Shown here in pieces: positions 44,385 to 54,700 of a DNA stretch of 64,000 nucleotides; positions within the stretch are counted from its first letter, which is position 1, and every line of letters starts with the position of its first letter. Origin of the DNA: Plutella xylostella (Eukaryota > Arthropoda > Insecta > Lepidoptera > Plutellidae). The stretch is taken from NCBI RefSeq assembly GCF_932276165.1, contig NC_064001.1:3665501-3729500 (forward strand). The letters run 5' to 3'. The notes below the pieces were generated by a model that worked only from the letters and a program-made list of their open reading frames with translations, did not search any database and was not told the origin of the DNA. The position numbers and the translations under genes are program-made.

Positions 44385-44720
44385 CCCAGCCCTGTGCTCC
44401 TGCGCTGGCCGCCGTCTCGTGGCACCTGCATCGCAGCGTACACCCGGCCCTGCGCTCCTGCCCTGGCCACCGGTTCCTGCCACCTGCATCGCAGCATACA
44501 CCCGGCCCTGTGCTCCTGCGCTGGCCGCCGTCTCGTGCCACCTGCATCGCAGCGTTCACCCGGTCCTGGCCCTGGCCACCGTTTTGTGCCACCTGCATCG
44601 CAGCGTACACCCGGTCCTGGCCCTGGCCACCGGTTTGTGCTACCTGCATCGCTGCATAGACCCAGCCATGTACTCCTGCCCTGGCGGCTGTGTTGTTCCA
44701 CCTGCATCGCTGCGCACACC
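44385..44720. repeat. 58/51-bp GC-rich minisatellite, six units
   Basis: CACCTGCATCGCAGC-type anchors lie at 44423, 44481, 44539, 44590, 44640 and 44699, with spacings near 58, 58, 51, 50 and 59. The shorter units lack about 7 bp of the TGCTCCTGCGCTGG stretch. Several long ORFs on both strands here exist only because the repeat lacks stops. Confidence 0.85.
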
Positions 44721-45006
44721 TGGCACTCCTGTTCTGGTTGCCAGATCCAAACGCCCCCTGTCTGGGAAGAGATTTTATGCTCAGCGGAACCGCCTGCACT
44801 ATTGCTAGCACGGTCATCATCATCATCAGCCATCATTATGAGTGACTTCTTTAGAAGGTATCGAGTAACGTGCGCTATTCATCAGTGATTTTGGCATATG
44901 CAGACGAACGTTTACTGCCAAGGTTGGTCATGTTAGCCATACAAGGGCACACCAACGAAGCCTGAGTAACCACCTGCAGTCGCCGTAGCCGCATCGGCAT
45001 GGATGA
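44721..45006. other. Left flank of the Mutator-like element
   Basis: No gene seen; it includes a CAT microsatellite (about 44817-44830). Confidence 0.4.
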
Positions 45007-45015
45007 CGACAAATC

Positions 45016-45351
45016 GAATCTGAAACGTATCTCCGACGGTCATTTCTCCGCATAACTTTTCTTCGACAGAATTTTTCACCAAAGAACGATACACCGACTG
45101 AATTATTCGCCTCCGAATTTTTGGACGACGGAATCTTTCATCAAAGAACGATTCACCGACAGAACTATACGCCTCCGAATTATTGGACCTCGGAATCTTT
45201 CATCAAAGAACGATTCACCGACAGAACTATTTGCTTCTGGATGATTGGACGAAAAGAACATTTCACCGAAGAATGAATCGTCGACAGAACGATTCCTTTC
45301 TGGATATTTCCACGACATAAACTTTCATCTAAGAAGCATTTGCAGACAGAC
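45016..45351 (+). repeat. Terminal inverted repeat of the Phantom-type element (transposase 3' side)
   Basis: Pairs with 48255-48590 with only scattered mismatches. ORFs crossing it are mirror images of those in the other TIR and carry no meaning. Confidence 0.9.
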
Positions 45352-45371
45352 AAATATATATGTATAAACAT

Positions 45372-45475
45372 CCACAACATCACACAAACATTTGCCCCCT
45401 ACCGGGATTCGAACCCGGGACCTCGGAGCTGGCGACACCTAGGTGGTGTACAAGCCACTCCACCACGGAGGTCGT
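45372..45475 (-). mobile_element. tRNA-like SINE fragment at TIR edge
   Basis: Minus strand: GACCTCCGTGGTGGAGTGGC (A-box region) and GAGGTCCCGGGTTCGAATCC (B box), then GGCAAATGTTTGTGTGATG. It starts within ~20 bp of the inner end of the left TIR and is absent from the right side, so it probably inserted later. Confidence 0.7.
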
Positions 45476-45619
45476 CATACACCTATAAAATTTTTACTAG
45501 GAAGAAAGAAGGATAATAATAAAAACAAATAGGTAATAAACAGAGATTACATGTTTATTAGTATAAGCCGAACTGCTGGTAGGAACACAAAGGCAAAAAA
45601 TAACATGAAAACATAGATA

Positions 45620-45806
45620 CAGGGTGTAAATGACATGCTCCCGATAAATTTAACCACTTGATCTACTGGTCAAACTGAACAAATATCCCCAAGAAGCATA
45701 CCCTCGGAAATGAACTTTTTTTTCGATACGCCATACAAAGTTTTATACCTACTGTGGAATTTTGTATGGCGGATCGAAAAAAAAAGTTCATGTCCGATGT
45801 ATAAGA
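45620..45806. mobile_element. Truncated CAGGGTGTAAATGACAT MITE
   Basis: Left end CAGGGTGTAAATGACATGCT after TA. The hairpin (GAACTTTTTTTTCGAT against ATCGAAAAAAAAAGTTC) is intact, but the right end stops at about 45806. Confidence 0.7.
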
Positions 45807-46226
45807 AAATAAATAATTATATGTTTTGAAAAAGAAAAAAAAAACAGAAACACGTACCTAAGTAATAATTAAACAAATATTATGCGTATTATTTTTCATA
45901 ATGTTTATTTATAATCAGGAAAATCAACAAAATATTTTTGACTAGGTATATCATATCTTTTTTATTTGTAAATAATTTTAAATCAGGTAAGTATAGGCAA
46001 GTATCTCATTTTAAAAAAAAACTTTCATGTAAAATTATTCAATTTTTTGTATTTTTTTGGGAAAAATACAAAAATTGTGACATAAAAAAAATCTAACATT
46101 GAGTTAACTTAATATAAATATGTATATTCATTGAATGGCGTGTTACGTTCGTAAACGTATTATCATTTATTATAAAGAAGATTATCAAATTATAATATAA
46201 ATATACATTATATGTATAGGTATATA

Positions 46227-46496
46227 CAGGGTGTAAATGACATACTCACAATAAATTTAACCACGTGATCTACTGGTCAAACTGAACAACTTTCCCCAAG
46301 AAACATACCCTCGGAAATGAACTTTTTTTTTCGATCTCCCATACAAAATTCCACAGTAGGTATCAAACTTATGGGAGATCGAAAAAAAAAGTTCATTTCC
46401 GAGGGTATGTTTCTTGGGGAAAGTTGTTCAGTTTGACCAGTAGATCACGTGGTTAAATTTATCGGGAGCATGTCATTTACACCCTGTATGTATAGG
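46227..46496. mobile_element. Palindromic CAGGGTGTAAATGACAT MITE, TA target
   Basis: The two halves of about 130 bp mirror each other from CAGGGTGTAAATGACAT through CTACTGGTCAAACTGAACAA to GAACTTTTTTTTTCGATC. TA flanks both ends (46225-46226 and 46497-46498). Confidence 0.85.
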
Positions 46497-46566
46497 ATAC
46501 ATAATGTTTATTTAATTTTTTATCGACAATGATCAAACACCCTGTATAAGCAACAACAAAAAAAGA

Positions 46567-48030
46567 TTATTTAATTAAATGGCAAATATGTGCCAAGCCA
46601 CTCATATATGTTTTGATATCCATTTCACTCTTTTTAGATAGGTGCTGAGTGATCCTTTTCCTGTATGCTGATTGAAGTCTCTTCCGCTTGGGCATGGGCT
46701 CCGATGAATTTAAGCATTCAATAATACAATCAGTATTGTGCTGTTCTTTCTTGAATTCTGTGATCGTTCTAAATATATTCCATTTGCGTCGACCTAGTAA
46801 GGAGTTCCAGCGGTTGTGCCATGATTCCAAGGCATTTTGAGACAATGGCACATAAGACATCAGACTATCATGGATTGACCACATTTGAGGGGGGAACATA
46901 GGTGGACGCTGTTTCAGTGTCATCCTTGAGCTAACGCATTCAGAAACTCTCGCCGATCCATTGACATAATATTCGCTAAACCATGTTATTACTCTCTGCG
47001 CTTCTTCCGGTATGACTTCGTTTTTTATTATGTCGAATGCATCTGTGATCTCTGTTGGCTCCAAAAATGCCAGTGCACCTATGTGTCTCATTTGATGAGC
47101 GAATGATGGATCTTTGGTGTACCGGGTCACTAAACCAGCTGACTGGATGTGACGCCAGATACTTTGATTCAGATGAAAAAAACACAATTTGTTTAATGAG
47201 CACGGGAACACCTTTTTTATGGCTTTCATAGCGGTGCGTTCAAAGTCGGTCATGATAATTCGTGGGTTTAAACGAAAATTCAATCTATTTATTGCCTGTC
47301 TTTTTACAATTTCTAAAAATGTTATATAACATTTTTCGGTTTTATGAGAAAGCAAGCCATATACTAATGGAACTACTTTATGTGTGCCCTCCTGTGTACC
47401 AACCATGGCGTGAATGGAGTATATTTGGCAAAAAGGATGGGGACAGCAACGGAAAGTTCCGTCCATTAGCCAGTAATCTGCTGCTTTTAAAAGTCGTAAA
47501 TTTTCATTCGTGGCAAAGACAATCACACACTCATTATTGTCCGCAAAATGACCCAATAAAAATTGTTCAGAACCAATTTCAGTCAATTCATTTGGTATAA
47601 CGACATTATGAATGTCCTTCGGAATAGTAGGTAAATCTTTGTTTCTCACCCTATGGATCAACATCCTCATCGCGTCTTTGTTTGGCATGTGGGGTGCGCA
47701 GGAACTCGGCATTTCTTGAATACATTTCTGTACTATTTGCGCGGGTGTATCCATAGAACAACTGGCTTTTTTTTTAATATTATCCTTTAATTTAAATTCT
47801 ATATGCTTCTCTGGGTCTGGCAAATGTGCATGTTCATGATTTTTAGATAAAAGGCTGTGTGCATTATTTGTTAACACAGTGGTAATAAACACATTGCACC
47901 GGCTCTTATCTTTTTCACTACAGCGCCAGTAATATGTCGTATCTCGACTGCGGTTCAAATGATAACTATATCCCTCGTGAATTAAAATATTTTTACCACG
48001 TTTCGACTTCACTAACTCACAGTTACTCAT
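46567..48030 (-). CDS. Mutator-like transposase, FLYWCH zinc finger plus MULE domain
   Basis: 487 codons, uninterrupted. I chose the Met at 48030 (MSNCELVKSKRGKN) because the FLYWCH finger starts right after it; the frame is open up to an earlier Met at 48123, which would add 31 mostly hydrophobic residues. FLYWCH, residues ~10-70: GYSYHLN, YYWRC, RCNVF and HEHAH, giving the Cys-Cys-His-His set. MULE catalytic core: D190 in WLMDGTFRCCP, D262 in IIMTDFERTAMKAI, CFFH at 283-286, and E402 in NALESWHNRWN. By family knowledge it binds the TIRs and cuts and pastes in the nucleus. It lies between matching TIRs. Intact motifs suggest recent activity, but expression is unknown. Confidence 0.92.
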   Translation of the reverse strand: MSNCELVKSKRGKNILIHEGYSYHLNRSRDTTYYWRCSEKDKSRCNVFITTVLTNNAHSLLSKNHEHAHLPDPEKHIEFKLKDNIKKKASCSMDTPAQIVQKCIQEMPSSCAPHMPNKDAMRMLIHRVRNKDLPTIPKDIHNVVIPNELTEIGSEQFLLGHFADNNECVIVFATNENLRLLKAADYWLMDGTFRCCPHPFCQIYSIHAMVGTQEGTHKVVPLVYGLLSHKTEKCYITFLEIVKRQAINRLNFRLNPRIIMTDFERTAMKAIKKVFPCSLNKLCFFHLNQSIWRHIQSAGLVTRYTKDPSFAHQMRHIGALAFLEPTEITDAFDIIKNEVIPEEAQRVITWFSEYYVNGSARVSECVSSRMTLKQRPPMFPPQMWSIHDSLMSYVPLSQNALESWHNRWNSLLGRRKWNIFRTITEFKKEQHNTDCIIECLNSSEPMPKRKRLQSAYRKRITQHLSKKSEMDIKTYMSGLAHICHLIK

Positions 48031-48254
48031 TTTACGGGTTTTTTCTAATAAAATTAAGATGAGAGTAATGGTAATGTAATACAGACACACTTTGACAAGT
48101 AAAAAAAAATTATGACTACCCACATTATTTTTTTATTTTTTAGATTACTTGATATCTCAAGCACAAGTGCCTATATTATTGCTTTTAGCAATTTCATAAA
48201 ACTTTACGTTTTGCGGGAAAATTGTTTTTAGGTGAATGATTTGGTACAAGTTCT

Positions 48255-48590
48255 GTCTGTCTACAAATGCTTCTTAGATGAAAGTTTATGTCGTGGAAAT
48301 ATCCAGAAAGGAATCGTTCTGTCGACGATTCATTCTTCGGTGAAATGTTCTTTTCGTCCAATCATCCAGAAGCGAATAGTTCTGTCGGTGAATCGTTCTT
48401 TGATGAAAGATTCCGAGGTCCAATTATTCGGAGGCGTATAGTTCTGTCGGTGAATCGTTCTTTGATGAAAGATTCCGTCGTCCAAAAATTCGGAGGCGAA
48501 TAATTCAGTCGGTGTATCGTTCTTTGGTGAAAAATTCTGTCGAAGAAAAGTCATGCGGAGAAATGACCGTCGGAAATACGTTTCAGATTC
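48255..48590 (-). repeat. Terminal inverted repeat of the Phantom-type element (transposase 5' side)
   Basis: Mirror of 45016-45351. About 130 bp separates it from the upstream Met at 48123, so the transposase promoter probably lies in or next to this TIR. Confidence 0.9.
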
Positions 48591-48599
48591 CGACAAATC

Positions 48600-48864
48600 G
48601 GGTAACGTGCATCGCTTCTAAAAGTGTTATAGCACTTCAATTTGATGCCTCTGCTGAGGTAGGGTATTCTATTAAAGCAGCTTTTTTCTGAACTGCCCAA
48701 AGTGACCTGTAGACTGCTCCTGGGGATAGTTGTGCAATATTTTTTTTTTTTTTTTTTATTTCGATGTCTCTGCTGAAGAAACTGTCTAATGCAGCTTTTG
48801 TTCTAAACTGCCTAAAGATCATTGGACTGCTCATGGGAATGGTGACGAACGGTAAGTACAGGAG
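48600..48864. other. Right flank of the Phantom-type element
   Basis: No gene. Two related stretches (TGCCTCTGCTGAGG ... AAGCAGCTTTTTTCTGAACT and TGTCTCTGCTGAAG ... TGCAGCTTTTGTTCTAAACT), ~125 bp apart, flank a T run, so a small tandem duplication is present. Confidence 0.5.
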
Positions 48865-48998
48865 CGTTACTCTATACTGATGAGAAACGAACGAACGAGA
48901 GCTGTCGTGCCATCGGCACGTTTAATACATACAAACAGATAGAGCAGCTCGCGCCGCAGTGGACTGAAAGTTCGTTTTTCGTCATATAAAGTGACCCC
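48865..48998. mobile_element. MITE, GGGGTCACTCTATATGACGA family
   Basis: The right end TTTTTCGTCATATAAAGTGA then CCCC mirrors the left GTTACTCTATACTGATGAGA imperfectly. The centre has the CTGTCGTGCCATCGGCACG palindrome and GATAGAGCAGCTCGCG. Related to 56664-56798. Confidence 0.65.
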
Positions 48999-51557
48999 CC
49001 AGACACTATCTTAAGTGTCATGACACATCGGCAGATTCCAGCTTTGAGTCTTTTCTTTTCTCGGCTGTGAGCAAAGTGAATCCCACCGGCGAGTGTTCAA
49101 CCTGAAAGCACTGAGCTAATTCCTGATTTCGTGAAAGTCGCTGTTGCTATACCATACCGCTTCACAAGTTACCGAATTTATTATGATCCTACTGTCGGGT
49201 GATCATGATCAGAGTGTCATCGCGGTTTCTGAGTGACACCATATAAGCTGTCTTCCTTATGTCCCAGTGGATTGAAAGTGTGTGTCCGAGCTCTTTGTTG
49301 AAAAATGCGTGAACCTCCTACGCAGCAGCTGTCTACTAGTTGTGTATCGAATAAATCGAGTAACGGTGCTCTTGCACGAGACGACTACCTTTTGGTAAAA
49401 TTATAACTTCCACTATTCTGGGAACATGCATATACCTACTGTGTACTGTGTAACACATCACGTGTAGCCGTAGCCCAACTCAATTTACTGGGCTAGATAA
49501 TAAACAATGGCAGTCGTCATTAAATTTCTATGAATTTCGAAGGTGAAATGCCTATTCATGCCTAAACGGCTTCTCTAATGAAAATGTATTTTTAATTCGA
49601 TTCTGGCGCAAACGTTTCATAACTATTTTTCAACACTGTATCTGCTGAAACTACTTAGACTGACTGGTTAAGATGCAGACGTGCCGTTTTCACAATTCCA
49701 TTTTGAGTAATCTGTTTTATGGATTTTCAGTTAGTTACGTAACTAGTTACCTACCAAGTACCAAGTAAAAAATTACTTGTGTCATGCTCGTACTCGTACT
49801 CGCATCTCATTTAGGAGCTCTCTGGCCTCTAGCTGAAGGCTAGAACTGGTATATATATCTACTAAGCTAGTACAGAGTTATAACCGGGCAGCGGTGACGC
49901 GGTAGCTGCTTGATTTATTGGAGTTTGCGGAAAACTTTCTAAATAAGTAATAATTATTAGTCATAATATTAACTCTTCGCAGTTCTTTCAGAATGCAATA
50001 CCAGGTCGCTGAAGTAGGTAACCTTCCTTAGCTGGACAACAACAATAAGCCTTTTTGTTTTAAAGAGTGTCACAGTTATTCGCCGTTCCACTGTCATATC
50101 GATGTCCAAGGACTTTTTCTTGGGTATAGCTAACTACCTAAGTTTACTTATAGATAGCCGCAAGCTATCTGCTGTTGGCGAACTGTCAGTTCTGATTGAT
50201 AAGTCAGGCTCGAGGTGGCTCGTCCAACTGTCCATGTCCCGCCACCATGATTGTTTCTTCCACAGATTAGAGAGTCTATGTTGGCTGTCGTTGCATCAGG
50301 TCTGATCAGGTACAACTAACATCTTTACGTACCATCTTTATTTAATCGAGCTATTTTATTTTGTTTTATCTAGGTTGACTTAATGGTTTCAAAATCGAAC
50401 CTACAACAATGTAAGTAGGTACCTACCTACGTACCTTTGAAGTTGCAACAAGGCGAAGCCTTAAGGTTTTGGCCGAGACCTGCCCTTAGTGTTGACGAAC
50501 ATACCTAAAGGTGACCTTGTTAATGTTTTTCATATGAAGTACTGAACATTTTACTTATCCTGGTGGCATGACTGATCATTTACTTACCCAGTTAAGACAT
50601 GTTAGCCGGGTTTCATTTATCAACTATTATAATTGTTATTGTTGTGTTAATCAATCTTTATTAATTGATGTCATCTACCAAGGAATGCTGCCAGAGCTCA
50701 TAATATTCACACATGATGATACAGAATGATAGTAGCCCACAAAATCGGTGCAAAGGCTTATAAAATAACTTTCCTTCCTAGTAGGACTGCACAGGAACTC
50801 GTTAACCGCCGAGTTAGTTACAATACAAAATTAGACTGTGTGTTACTTGTCAATCTAGAATATGAATATAGTTACCTGCATCATGTTTTGAAAAACTGAA
50901 TACTTAGTTATCCGCCAGTGTCACAGCCTTCATCTAATCTTTTCCAGTAGCTGATGAGGCTGAGATATTTAGTAAAATTATCTTCCCTTCAAGCACCACT
51001 CCTCGTTCCAAGGACTAGATGCCACGCCAGGTGTTGCAGTTGTCGTCGTACGGGGCTGACTGAGCAGGTCCTCGAGGCTCCAGGGTCGGCTGCTGCATTT
51101 CTGAGGTCAGTCCAGAATTACATACCCTAGTCAGCATGTGCTGACCTGAGCCCCAGCGGCCTGGATCGATATTCTACACTTTACAGCTTTTAAATATTGT
51201 TGCAAAGTATTTCACTGGTTCCATCCATTCGGCTAGTGTATGTTAAAAATATTGCCTTGACAATAACAAGATTTTGATCAATAATTACTTATAAGTATTG
51301 CTTTCGAAGAGGCACTGTGTGTATCCATATGTATAAATACCTACCTATATGTATAGGTACATACCTTCCATAACTTTCTGAAAAGTCAGGAATAATAAGG
51401 AAGTACTTAAGTCTTATGTATACTTATACCTTTCTTTTTAGTATATCTATTACCTAGAAATCTATGCATTATAAATTTATAGATTCAAATATTTCTCTAC
51501 TGATATACTCATCAGTAGCTTATGGGTCACAGTTGGTTTTCTCTCCACCATGCGATA
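48999..51557. other. Long stretch without recognised genes
   Basis: Mixed composition. 49000-49400 is less AT-rich and might be an old element or exon, but I see no frame, LTR or splice pattern. A 67-codon frame at 50102 has no motif. Confidence 0.35.
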
Positions 51558-51912
51558 ATAAACACATCTCACAATGTTTAACTAGGTTTCAGATAGGCTC
51601 AGACTACATAATAGACGCATTTTTCCTGAAATAAAAATGACATATTATGTATCTAGCCTATCTGAAACCTAGTCATTTCTGCATGGTGATATTACAACTG
51701 AGGCGCGCGGGCGACTCACTCTATTTATATAGGCACCCGCACCTTGCAAATTAAAGGTGGAGAGAAAAACGGACTTTAACTGTCACTGTGACCCTTATGA
51801 TGCCGAACACGGAGAAAGTCGAAACGCCATATCTCACAATGTTTAACTAGGTTTCAGATAGGCTAGATACATAATATGTCATTTTTATTTCAGGAAAAAT
51901 GCGTCTATTAAA
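51558..51912 (-). mobile_element. Inverted-repeat block carrying a second copy of the 43.5-kb promoter
   Basis: 51609-51672 (TAATAGACGCATTTTTCCTG onward) is the inverse of about 51845-51909. Between them lies the inverted copy of 43535-43680: TATAAATAG (minus, 51722-51730), initiator TCAGTT (minus, 51696-51701) and TTTGCAAGGTGCGGGTGCC. The copy stops just past the initiator. Outside, CTCACAATGTTTAACTAGGT occurs twice (about 51562 and 51834). Confidence 0.6.
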
Positions 51913-52104
51913 TTGATTCACATTTTTGTTAGAATTAACCCACGGGCATTACACTCACGGGCAATTAAATAGTTCCACTCACAAAATTCCAACACCAAAC
52001 GACTCCATTTTTTTCAAAGATTTAATTTATTTGAACAAAATATTATTGTTTTTGTTGGTAATATCCTGATGCTCTGTTAAATGTACTTCAATGTTGCAGA
52101 AGTG
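51913..52104. other. No feature seen
   Basis: AT-rich spacer. Confidence 0.35.
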
Positions 52105-52215
52105 TTATTATTATTATTAAACTCTTTATTGAACAAAATAAATTGTTACAAAGGCGAACTTAATGCTAGCAGCATTTTCTACCAGTTAACCTTTGGTGAT
52201 GTTGATATTAAGGTA
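52105..52215 (-). mobile_element. LINE 3' tail, CR1/L2-like
   Basis: On the minus strand it ends TTGTTCAATAAAGAGTTTAA followed by a TAA/ATT microsatellite tail. No coding part. Confidence 0.6.
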
Positions 52216-52523
52216 GCCTTTTCCGTTTTGGAGTAATTTAGTGCTTTTCTCAGTGGAACCTTTTCATTGCCCGTGAGTGTATGTAGCTATAAATATTCCT
52301 TGTCAGAATCGTTCAAGTTATTTGCCTGAACCTGAATATATCAAAACATTGCCTTTAAAGAAGCTTTTGCGTTACACATGTTTACCTAAGTGTATGTAAA
52401 GAATGAATAATAAATGCGTAGTAAGCCTCCTTTGTCGTATGATAAAAGGAATCATTTAACAAAGTGTTGTCTAAATGGAAGAAGAGTTTTATAGACAGTG
52501 CGATCACTTAACTATATAAAATA
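52216..52523. other. No feature seen
   Basis: No supported gene or repeat. Confidence 0.35.
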
Positions 52524-52733
52524 CTAGCTGTTCCCGCGATCTTCCGAGTTTTGCGAGTTTTCCCGTGGGAATTTCGGGATAAAAAGTAGCCTATGTTCTT
52601 TTTCAGGGTCTAGACCATATGTATACCAAATTTCGTTCAAATCCGTTCAGTAGTTTTGGCGTGAAAGAGTAACAGACAGACAGACAGACAGACAGACACG
52701 GTTACTTCGCATTTATAATATTAGTTAGGATGT
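52524..52733 (+). mobile_element. Retroposon, TTTCGCATTTATAATATTAG family
   Basis: ACTAGCTGTTCCCGCG start, CCGTTCAGTAGTTTTGGCGT, GACA repeat and CGCATTTATAATATTAGTTA end; close to the 20094 copy. Confidence 0.78.
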
Positions 52734-53722
52734 GGTTTTTGAGTTATCTGCAAACTGACGCAATTCATGTAATGTTTTAAACTTAGCTAACAGATGTATC
52801 ACGTTATACCTATACATACTCGTACATTCTCGTCCAAATTTTTAGTATAAAATTATGTTATAATAGGCTTAATGCGATGAAATAGGAAAGAAACATAGGT
52901 CTAGGTAGAAATAAGCAGTCATTTCGTAAAATATCAATTTGCGAACCTATAAAAAATATTTTTTTATACTTGTCTTCAGTTGACTTGTAACAATTTTACT
53001 CAATATTTTTCCGCTGTTTCATATTGAAAGCTTTTATCTTTCATTGTTCGTTTTCATCGGATTTAACCGATATTTTTAATGTAGCAATATGATTGGATTT
53101 ATACCTTACTTTGTTATAAACTTTCAGGTTGAATCAGATATAATCGAACTGCGATATTTTTCATGACCTATTGTAAAGCTCTATTGAAGTAAGTTTTAAA
53201 GATACGGTGTGCTGTTTTCAGCACTAGGCAACTAGGTAGGTATTTTTTTTAAATATTTGTATTGTTTTCGATAGATATGCGTATATGTATTTAAGGGTTA
53301 TAACTAGACATTCTTTAACAATTATATAAATAGAAATAACCTCGCTGATAAGCTTCTGTTTATCTCTAAATTACCGTGAGAATTAAAAGCTATACAGAGC
53401 TTTCGTCAATAGCTCGTTAGTAAATAAAACCACTGATGATATGAGTGTTCAGTCATACGATCGATGTTTTAAATACGAAGTGCTAATATTTACTTGCCAA
53501 GTCAAATTAACACAAAACTTTTGTCGTTAAAACTCAATTCAAAGCTTTCGCAATCCTTCATTTGAATTTGAATGGGGTACGAAATATTAAATTGCTGGAA
53601 TTAGATGTCCTTCTGGTGATATCATATCCGTAGTTAGTGAACTAATAGTTCATTAGCATTTAGAATATACTTGGCAGCTGATCAAATTCATACAAAAAAT
53701 CATCGAAAGTATCAACTGTCTT
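52734..53722. other. No feature seen
   Basis: AT-rich; nothing supported. Confidence 0.4.
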
Positions 53723-53733
53723 CTACTTCTCTT

Positions 53734-54007
53734 AGAGCGGTGGTAGCTCAGTCGGGTAAGCGCCCGCTTCTCACGCCAGAGATGCGGGTTCGAATCCCGG
53801 CGCTGACATGTACCAATGAGTGCTTTGAATTTAACTAAAATGTATACCACCGCTCTTACGGTCAAGGAAAACATCGTGAGGAAACCTGCATATCTAGATA
53901 TGTTTATATATAGTATATAGACCTTGGGGATATGCACAACGGTTCCACTCGAGAGAGCCAGGTGCAGGTGCTGACGCCCCCACAGAGAATAGTATAGAAA
54001 TAGGATA
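53734..54007 (+). mobile_element. tRNA-derived SINE (GCGGTGGTAGCTCAGTCGG type)
   Basis: Head GAGCGGTGGTAGCTCAGTCG, B box GGTTCGAATCC, and a body with a ~100-bp internal gap compared with the 15439 copy. Its end GAGAATAGTATAG is the family tail. The TSD CTACTTCTCTT is at 53723-53733 and 54008-54018. Confidence 0.88.
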
Positions 54008-54018
54008 CTACTTCTCTT

Positions 54019-54399
54019 TAGGCACTCCGCTCACTGCACGAGAGTCGAGGCGGCGGCGTCGCGGCGGCCGCATCAAAGAACCTTCCCTATGTTTTCTATA
54101 TGCGAGCCAGGTCGACGCCATGCAGTTACATAGCCCGTGAACCTCATCACGTATTTTCTCAAAACCCCGGATAAAGATTCGGGTGGAAAAATAAATTAGA
54201 TTTTGCTATACAGCATCGTAAGTTTCCTACACTTTGCAATATAACGAAATTGAAAAACATTGGAGATAAAATTTCCAAGACCAATTTCCTTTCAAATTAG
54301 CTTATATAATTTCCCATCTTACAAAAAGGCAAACATGGCGTCGCTGAACTTAAATTTATCCCAAGGAGCGCAACAAAACTCTGTCCTAGGCCTTCCTCA
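54019..54399. other. CpG-rich patch in otherwise plain sequence
   Basis: 54030-54115 contains GAGGCGGCGGCGTCGCGGCG, unusual for the neighbourhood. It could be an exon or promoter edge, but no frame or splice site supports it. Confidence 0.3.
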
Positions 54400-54530
54400 T
54401 TTATCCACGACCTGTCTAAGGGATGCATGGCGTCCCACGCTACGTTTGCCGGTTCGTGTTCTTAAGAACTTGTCTACGCTGGTCAATGGTTTTCGAAAGA
54501 TACGACCGGCCATAGCGATATCAACTTAAA
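54400..54530 (+). mobile_element. Retroposon fragment (GGCGTCCCACGCTACGTTTG)
   Basis: ACGACCTGTCTAAGGGATGC, CCCACGCTACGTTTGCCGGT and GATACGACCGGCCATAG share the wording of the distal part of 29900-30240. Confidence 0.5.
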
Positions 54531-54700
54531 AATGTTTTCAGAGCTATGTCGGTAACCATAGTTTACTGACTAACCCGAAGCACCATTGATGCGTCTTAGC
54601 AGAGGCGTCTCTACCATACAATTTTGGGATACGCATTGCAACGCACCAATAGAGCCTCATCCTTACTTAAAAGAAACTTGAAAAAATATGCAAGTAGAAT

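Larger units (their letters stand above)
45487..46566. other. 3' non-coding part of the Phantom-type element
   Basis: Mostly AT-rich, with two MITEs annotated separately. AATAAA on the minus strand at 46507-46512, about 55 bp past the transposase stop, is a plausible polyadenylation signal. Another ACACCCTGTATA end lies at about 46537-46548. Confidence 0.55.
45016..48590 (-). mobile_element. Apparently complete Mutator-like (Phantom-type) transposon, 9-bp TSD
   Basis: Both ends read GAATCTGAAACGTAT inward. CGACAAATC is duplicated exactly at 45007-45015 and 48591-48599. The TIRs are about 336 bp (45016-45351 and about 48255-48590) and nearly identical. Each has ~62-bp sub-repeats with CAAAGAACGATTCACCGAC (at about 45081, 45143 and 45205). 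Inside are an intact FLYWCH-MULE transposase, a SINE piece at the inner edge of one TIR and two mariner-like MITEs on the 3' side. Long TIRs, a 9-bp TSD and FLYWCH plus MULE domains are the established signature of Phantom Mutator elements of insects. Confidence 0.93.

Noticed and set aside
44209..44888. Overlapping 129-205-codon ORFs on both strands
   Set aside because: They are produced by the stop-poor minisatellite and show no domain.
45103..45383. Small ORFs with repeated NRSLMKDS-type peptides near 45.2 kb and 48.4 kb
   Set aside because: They are mirror images inside the two TIRs of the Phantom-type element and follow from its 62-bp sub-repeats.
48031..48123. 31-residue hydrophobic N-terminal extension of the transposase as a signal or membrane segment
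   Set aside because: The FLYWCH finger starts right after the later Met; a nuclear transposase should not begin with such a segment.
48999..49400. Possible LTR or first exon in a less AT-rich stretch
   Set aside because: I found no matching second copy, TG..CA ends, PBS or open frame.
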